A stretch of DNA of 18,390 bases from Acidimicrobiaceae bacterium. GTDB lineage: Bacteria; Actinomycetota; Acidimicrobiia; Acidimicrobiales; Ilumatobacteraceae. Each line of letters opens with the position of its first letter. Positions within the stretch are counted from its first letter, which is position 1. Position numbers and translations under genes: made by a program. Under the pieces are notes generated by a model, which saw nothing but the letters and a program-made list of their open reading frames with translations, was not told the origin of the DNA and ran no database searches. Positions 13,519-18,390 of the stretch are shown one piece after another. The stretch is from NCBI GenBank assembly GCA_003455715.1, contig DMQJ01000222.1:1-18390 (forward strand), read 5' to 3'.

Positions 13519-15567
13519 ATGAGGAAACCGACACCGTCCCCTGTGCGAGCGCTGCTCGGCACCATCGTCGCCATCGGCGCGGTCGTCGCCGGTGCACCGC
13601 CCGTCGCCCATGCCGATGCCCCCACCATGTCGGTGGAGGTCGGCGTGCAGTCGTGGGCCGACCCCGGCGACCATGTGGTGGTGCGGGCCACTGTCGAGGC
13701 CGACGAACTGTTCGACGGCTCGGTGGAGGTGGTGTCGCGAACCGGCGCCGTCGTCATCAGCGATGTGCAGGTGGCTGGGGGAACGTCGAAGACCGTGATG
13801 CTCGTGGCCCCCACCGGTTACGACTCGTTGGAGCTCGACGTGCGGCTGTACGACGGCGACGAACTCGTCGTGCGCCGCAGCGTCACCCTCAAGCCTGCCG
13901 AGCAGGTGGAGATCGTGGGCGTGCTCCCCGCGCTCCGCACCCGAGCGGGTGAACTTCCCGAAACCATCAACCTCATCGGCGACACCGGCAAGGCGGTGTT
14001 CGACGAACTCACCTCCGAGCACCTGTCGCTCGGAGCCGCCTCGCTCGATGTCTACGACACCATCGCGGCCACCACCGCCGACCTCCGCTCGCTCACCGAC
14101 GCTCAGCGCTCGTCGCTGCTCGCCTGGGTGAACCGTGGCGGCAGGCTCCTTCTCGACGACAGTGGCGATCTCTCCGCCCTACCCACCGAGTGGCAGCCAG
14201 GACGGGCGGGCTATGCGTTGGCTGGGCGCGGTGAAGTTCGTCTGGTCGACGGCGCCGCCTCGCAGCAGTCGTGGGCGGGCATCATCCAACCCTCGGGTAG
14301 CGCCACCAGCGAGTACGGCGAGCAGTTCTTCGGCGGCGAGGTGTTCGGCGCGGTGGAGGAAGACCTCGCTCGTCGCGCCGGCATCGAACTGCCGTCACTC
14401 CTGCCCTTGATGGTGCCACTGCTCGTGTACTGGGCGCTCGCCTCGATCGGCGTGTACGTGCTCCTTCGTGTCATGCGTCGCCTCACCCTTGCTTGGGTAG
14501 CGATCCCCGTACTTGCGGCCATCACCGCGGCAGGGGTGCTGGTGTACGGCAACGAGTGGCGGGCCACCGGTAAACCGGCCGTGAGTACGTTCGTGGAGGG
14601 CTACCCGGGCGGCAGCGAGGCCATCGCCAGCGTCCTGTTGTTCAGCCGCGATGGTGGCACCTCGACGATGACGTTCCCCGCAGGTTGGCAGAGCGACAGC
14701 GAGGTGGCGAGCCAGTTCGGCCTTCCCGTTTCGGCCATCGCCCCCACGGTGGTGCCTCGCGGCGACTCCTCGACCCTACGGGTGCGGCTCGACGCCGGGC
14801 AGGTGACCACCGCCAACCTCACCGGCCCGTCGACGGCATCGCCGCTGGCGGTTACCGCCTCGTTGCGCGACGGCGACGTCGTGGGCGAGGTGCGCAACGA
14901 GGGCGCCATCCCGCTGCGTGATGTGGCCGTGTTCGGCCCTGGCGGCGCCGACTTCATCGGCGACCTGCAACCCGGGCAGACCGCCGAGTACTCCTTCGAT
15001 GCCGACCCGCTCCCCGTCGGCTTCTCCTTGGCCGACCGAGTGTGGAGATCCGCCGCCGACCCCCGGGCCGGCGACGACGACCTCGTCGAGTTCGGCATCT
15101 GGAGCAACGCAGCCAGCACGCGCGTGCTCTACCCGAGCGGCATGGTACGCGCTGCCGCCTGGACCGACCTGCTCCCCGCTCCCGTTGGTGCCGACGTCAC
15201 GTCGGTGACCGTGGTGAACACCCTGACGCACATCGAGGCAGCTACCGGACCCCTTCCCGAGGGTGTCGCCCGGTGGTCGGTGGTGCGGTCGCCCTTCACA
15301 CGATTCGGCAACGGGCTCGACGACCAGGTGTATCGGTATCTGCTCCCACCCGGCGCCCTCGGCCCACTCGTGGTCGAGACCCCCGCCGAACTCGACCGGG
15401 TGGAGTTCTGGTCGGGGTCGGGTTGGGTACGGGTCGATGTGGAGGGCCGTGTTGCCGCCGTTCCACCAGCAGCACTTCGCGACGGGGTGGTGCTCATGCG
15501 CATTCCGAACGACGGCATGTTCTTCGGGTTCGATCAGGTGCCGAACATCAAGGGGGCCACAGCATGA
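13519..15567 (+). CDS. exported membrane protein with GATase-like domain, ABC-linked
   Basis: A 682-residue protein, first gene of the plus-strand operon. A signal peptide ends near AHA at 30-32. Residues about 33-125 look like a beta-sandwich. A class I glutamine-amidotransferase-like domain follows (DVYDTIAATTADLRSLTDAQ, LLAWVNRGGRLLL) but no catalytic Cys is seen, so it is probably non-enzymatic. Two membrane helices lie at about 291-318 and 322-345, and the rest is a large extracellular beta-rich region (VEFWSGSGWVRVDVEG near the end). The closest analogy is with GATase-like membrane proteins encoded beside ABC and MoxR/DUF58-type genes. Its stop overlaps the ABC ATPase start (ATGA), so it is co-translated. 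The ATG at 13519 is chosen because the signal peptide begins there; an upstream open frame is antisense to pimA. Function unknown. Confidence 0.8.
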   Translation: MRKPTPSPVRALLGTIVAIGAVVAGAPPVAHADAPTMSVEVGVQSWADPGDHVVVRATVEADELFDGSVEVVSRTGAVVISDVQVAGGTSKTVMLVAPTGYDSLELDVRLYDGDELVVRRSVTLKPAEQVEIVGVLPALRTRAGELPETINLIGDTGKAVFDELTSEHLSLGAASLDVYDTIAATTADLRSLTDAQRSSLLAWVNRGGRLLLDDSGDLSALPTEWQPGRAGYALAGRGEVRLVDGAASQQSWAGIIQPSGSATSEYGEQFFGGEVFGAVEEDLARRAGIELPSLLPLMVPLLVYWALASIGVYVLLRVMRRLTLAWVAIPVLAAITAAGVLVYGNEWRATGKPAVSTFVEGYPGGSEAIASVLLFSRDGGTSTMTFPAGWQSDSEVASQFGLPVSAIAPTVVPRGDSSTLRVRLDAGQVTTANLTGPSTASPLAVTASLRDGDVVGEVRNEGAIPLRDVAVFGPGGADFIGDLQPGQTAEYSFDADPLPVGFSLADRVWRSAADPRAGDDDLVEFGIWSNAASTRVLYPSGMVRAAAWTDLLPAPVGADVTSVTVVNTLTHIEAATGPLPEGVARWSVVRSPFTRFGNGLDDQVYRYLLPPGALGPLVVETPAELDRVEFWSGSGWVRVDVEGRVAAVPPAALRDGVVLMRIPNDGMFFGFDQVPNIKGATA

Positions 15568-16499
15568 GCGCGGAACCCGAACACGTCGCACTGCTCGAGG
15601 CCGACACCCCAGATCCGCCCGCGGAGCCGCAAGCCGCGGTGCGGGCCGAACAGCTCACCAAGCGCTACGGCACCCTCGCCGCCGTCGACCATCTCGACTT
15701 GGTGATTCCCCGCGGCTCCATCTTCGGGCTCATCGGCCCCAACGGCGCCGGCAAGAGCACCACGTTCGCCATCACCGCCAGCCTCCTCCGGCCCACGTCG
15801 GGTCGCATCACCGTGATGGGCGCCGACCCCACCGTGAAGCCGCGCACGGTGCGGCGACGTATGGGCTACATGCCCGACAACCTCGGCGTGTACGACAACC
15901 TCCGGGTCGACGAGTATCTGGAGTTCTTCGCGGCCTCGTACGGCATCCATCGCAGCGAGTGGTCGGCGCTGGTCGACGGGCTGTTGGAGCTGGTCGACCT
16001 CACCGTGAAGCGCACGGCAATGGTGAACTCACTGTCGCGCGGCATGAAGCAACGGCTGAGCCTGGCGAGGGCATTGGTACACGACCCGGAACTCCTGGTG
16101 CTCGACGAACCAGCCAGCGGCCTCGACCCTCGCGCCCGGGTGGAGTTGCGCGAGTTGCTGCGATCGCTCAACGCGATGGGCAAGACCATCGTCATCTCGT
16201 CGCACATCCTCGCCGAGCTCGAAGAGATGTGCACCGACGTCGCCATCATGGAGGCCGGCAAACTGCTGGCAGCCGGGCCGCCGCGCGAGATCCTCCAACA
16301 ACTCGGTGGTGCCCGCACCGTACGGGTGCGGTTCGCCGATGGTGCGGCGGAGTCGTTCACCGTTTCCGACGACGAGCAACAGGCAGCGCTGCTCCGCCGC
16401 CTGGTGGTCGACGATGGGCGTCAGGTGGTGGAGTTCGTCGAGGAGTCCGGCGGGCTCGAGCAGCTGTTCATGACCCTCACGGAAGGGATCGTCCAATGA
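15564..16499 (+). CDS. ABC transporter ATP-binding protein
   Basis: A 311-residue ABC-2-type ATPase that would power the permease encoded next. Walker A is GPNGAGKST at 58-66 (Lys64), the signature is LSRGM at 157-161, Walker B is LLVLDEP at 177-183 and the switch His is His214 in SSHILAELEEM. At the Q-loop the sequence is GYMPDNLGVYDNL, with Asp instead of Gln, as in the exporter group related to drug and Nod-type ATPases. The C-terminal tail about 225-311 is a typical regulatory extension. A GGGGG lies 7 bases before the ATG. The gene overlaps both neighbours by 4 bp (ATGA at 15564 and 16496). Substrate unknown. Confidence 0.97.
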   Translation: MSAEPEHVALLEADTPDPPAEPQAAVRAEQLTKRYGTLAAVDHLDLVIPRGSIFGLIGPNGAGKSTTFAITASLLRPTSGRITVMGADPTVKPRTVRRRMGYMPDNLGVYDNLRVDEYLEFFAASYGIHRSEWSALVDGLLELVDLTVKRTAMVNSLSRGMKQRLSLARALVHDPELLVLDEPASGLDPRARVELRELLRSLNAMGKTIVISSHILAELEEMCTDVAIMEAGKLLAAGPPREILQQLGGARTVRVRFADGAAESFTVSDDEQQAALLRRLVVDDGRQVVEFVEESGGLEQLFMTLTEGIVQ

Positions 16500-17440
16500 T
16501 CAACCCCGTGCTGGGTCGTGAACTCCGCGAACGCATGCGCACCGGCCGAGCGTTCGTGGTGTTGGGCGTCTTTCTCGCGTTGCTCATTCTCACCGTGTAC
16601 CTCGTGTACCAGGGCCGCGAAACCACCGGCCTCATCCAGGTCGACCTGGCCAGTCAGACCCAGCTCGGGCGAGAGCTGTTCGAGTGGGTGCTCTTCGTGA
16701 TGCTCGTGCTGGTGCTGTTCTTCGTGCCGGGCCTCACCGCCGGCGCCATTGCCGGCGAGCGCGAGCGACAGACGCTCCTCCCCCTGCAGGTCACCCTCCT
16801 GCGGCCACGCAGCATCCTCATCGGCAAGGTGCTTGCAGGCATGAGCTTCCTGGTGCTGCTCATCGTCGCCGCCGTCCCGGTCACCATCGTCGCCTACCTG
16901 CTCGGTGGCATCCGCATCATCGATGGTCTGAAGGGTCTGGGTGCCGTGTGCCTCGTGGCGGTGCTGCTCACCACCATGATTGCCTCGCTCAGCACCTTCA
17001 CCCGTCGGGTACAGACCGCCACGCTGCTCGCCTACGGGTTCACCGCGCTGCTCGTGCTCATCGGCCCGCTGTTGTATCTCACCCTCGGGGTGGCCGACCG
17101 CAGCACCGGCACCGACCTGCGCAACCCACCCGCAGTGCTCCTCGCCGTCAACCCGGTTGCGGTGGTGGCCGACGTGACCGCTGGCGTCAACCTCAGCGGC
17201 GAGGGGAATCCGTTGCGCTGGGCGAGCCAAAGTCTGGTCGAAGCAAGGGCCAACAACGACGACTCCTGGTTCGCTTGGTTCCCGCCCGACGACATCGGCG
17301 CCCGCTTCCGTCTTCTCGATCGCGACCCCGGCGGCTTCCCCGCTTGGGCAGTGGGGACGATCGGTCTGTTCGTCCTTGCGGTGGCCATGGCCTGGTTGGC
17401 CGTCCGACGTCTACGCACCCCTGCGGAGGTAGAACGATGA
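16496..17440 (+). CDS. ABC-2 type transporter permease
   Basis: A 314-residue permease beginning MINPVLGRELRERMRTGRAF, the usual start of ABC-2 permeases in this group. About six membrane segments are visible (near 20-42, 66-88, 118-140, 150-170, 185-205 and the C-terminal AWAVGTIGLFVLAVAMAW). GAIAGERERQTLLPLQVT is the conserved cytoplasmic loop that contacts the ATPase. The extracytoplasmic loop before the last helix is long (about 70 residues). It overlaps the ATPase gene by ATGA at 16496-16499 and the next gene by ATGA at 17437-17440. Its substrate cannot be read from the sequence. Confidence 0.94.
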   Translation: MINPVLGRELRERMRTGRAFVVLGVFLALLILTVYLVYQGRETTGLIQVDLASQTQLGRELFEWVLFVMLVLVLFFVPGLTAGAIAGERERQTLLPLQVTLLRPRSILIGKVLAGMSFLVLLIVAAVPVTIVAYLLGGIRIIDGLKGLGAVCLVAVLLTTMIASLSTFTRRVQTATLLAYGFTALLVLIGPLLYLTLGVADRSTGTDLRNPPAVLLAVNPVAVVADVTAGVNLSGEGNPLRWASQSLVEARANNDDSWFAWFPPDDIGARFRLLDRDPGGFPAWAVGTIGLFVLAVAMAWLAVRRLRTPAEVER

Positions 17441-18390
17441 ATCGCTCACTCGCACCTCTCCTCCGATCGGTTCGCCGACGGTTGCGCGTCGCCTGGGCGG
17501 TGGCCACAGCACAGCTCGTCGCCCCACTTGTCGCCATTGGCGCGCTGGCGCTGGTGCTCCTCGGCCGGCTCACCGATGCGCCGTGGGCCGAGCCAGCAGC
17601 AGTTGGCGTGGTGGCAGTCGCTCTGCTCGCCATCGTGGGCTACGCGGCGTTGCGCCGCGTGCCCGACTCGGTAGTGGCTCGCGCCGCCGACCGAGGAATG
17701 CAGACGAAGGATGCGTTCTCCACCAGCCTCGAGCTGGCCGATGACGACGTTGCCAACGACGATTTCACCCGGCGCGTGCACCGCCGTGCCGCCGACCTCG
17801 CTTCCACTGCAGACGCAGGTCAGGCCGTGCAGTACCGCTGGTATCGCACGCCCACCGCCGTCGCCGCAGTGGCGGCGCCTGCGGCGCTCGTGCTGGCGCT
17901 GATGGCCAATCCGCAGGACGCGGCACGCGAGCAGCGCGAACGCGACCGCGACCGCATCGAAGCAGTTGCGGACGTCTTGGAAGCCGAAGCCGAACGCCTG
18001 GGCGAACAGCCCGATGCGGAGGCGGCGGCGGAACGCCTGAAGGAGTTGGCCGAACAACTGCGCCAGGCCGACGATCTCGACGAGGCCGAGGAACTGTTGC
18101 AAGAAGCCGCAGCTGAACTGCGTGAGAACGCTGGCGACAACCTGCTGGCCCAGAAGGCGGCGAGCGAAGGCCTGCAGCGCAGCCTCGAGAACACCCCGCT
18201 GCCGGGCGCGACGGCCGATCAGACCGTTGCCGAGCAGATGGACGCCCTTGCCGAGCAACTTCCCGAGATGAGCGAGACCGAACTGCAGGAAGCTGCCGAA
18301 CGGCTGGAGGCGCTGGCCGACACCCAGGAGGCCGGCGACCCGGCGACGGCCGATGCGCTGCGAGAGGCTGCCGAGGCGATGCGAGCCGGC
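17437..18390 (+). CDS. coiled-coil membrane protein, DUF4175-like (runs off window end)
   Basis: 318 codons are visible without a stop. Three membrane helices are predicted at about 22-43, 54-73 and 139-156. Between the second and third lies VARAADRGMQTKDAFSTSLE, similar to the 'AREVDERLGLKDRLSTALE' motif of DUF4175-like proteins. From about residue 161 onward the protein is almost entirely charged, Ala/Glu-rich heptad sequence (for example AERLKELAEQLRQADDLDEA), a long coiled coil that continues past the window. GGAGGT lies 6 bases before the ATG, a strong ribosome site. It is probably a structural partner of the ABC system. In similar operons MoxR ATPase and DUF58 genes follow; that is an expectation, not something seen here. 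Confidence 0.85.
   Translation, partial: MNRSLAPLLRSVRRRLRVAWAVATAQLVAPLVAIGALALVLLGRLTDAPWAEPAAVGVVAVALLAIVGYAALRRVPDSVVARAADRGMQTKDAFSTSLELADDDVANDDFTRRVHRRAADLASTADAGQAVQYRWYRTPTAVAAVAAPAALVLALMANPQDAAREQRERDRDRIEAVADVLEAEAERLGEQPDAEAAAERLKELAEQLRQADDLDEAEELLQEAAAELRENAGDNLLAQKAASEGLQRSLENTPLPGATADQTVAEQMDALAEQLPEMSETELQEAAERLEALADTQEAGDPATADALREAAEAMRAG

Noticed and set aside
1..18390. CRISPR array, tRNA or rRNA genes.
   Set aside because: No regularly spaced short repeats and no cloverleaf or rRNA-like sequence was seen.

Overview
The window looks like chromosomal DNA of a high-GC actinobacterium, most likely from or near the class Acidimicrobiia. This is inferred from four things: the pdxS-pdxT-yebC-ruvC gene order typical of Actinobacteria, a PimA-type mannosyltransferase, many GTG starts, and several genes whose start codon lies 6-8 bases after a TANNNT -10 box (leaderless style). 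No 16S or other species-level marker is present.

Layout. (1) 1-5305 is a core block. The minus strand carries pdxS, pdxT, yebC and a bcp-type peroxiredoxin, then ruvC, whose 3' end is outside the window. A plus-strand gene for a large secreted lipase-like lipoprotein sits between bcp and ruvC. (2) 5364-5971 is a VapBC toxin-antitoxin pair. (3) About 5990-9530 is an accessory patch: remnants of three different insertion-sequence families joined end to end, two small lipoprotein genes, a broken fragment of an SMI1/KNR4 gene, and an intact SMI1/KNR4 gene 1.5 kb away. (4) 9567-13350 is a minus-strand cell-envelope cluster: pimA-like mannosyltransferase, lemA, htpX and a DUF3048 lipoprotein. (5) 13519-18390 is a plus-strand operon in which all three junctions are 4-bp ATGA overlaps: a signal-peptide membrane protein with a GATase-like domain, an ABC ATPase, an ABC-2 permease, and a coiled-coil membrane protein cut by the window end.

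How the genes work together. PdxS and PdxT form the PLP synthase. YebC and RuvC belong to the neighbouring translation/regulation and recombination cluster. PimA, LemA, HtpX and the DUF3048 lipoprotein all act at the membrane or envelope. The last operon looks like one membrane machine: an exporter plus a large exported-domain partner plus a long coiled-coil protein. It is the best candidate for a poorly described system. The accessory patch shows repeated insertion and decay between two core blocks. No tRNA, rRNA or CRISPR array was seen.
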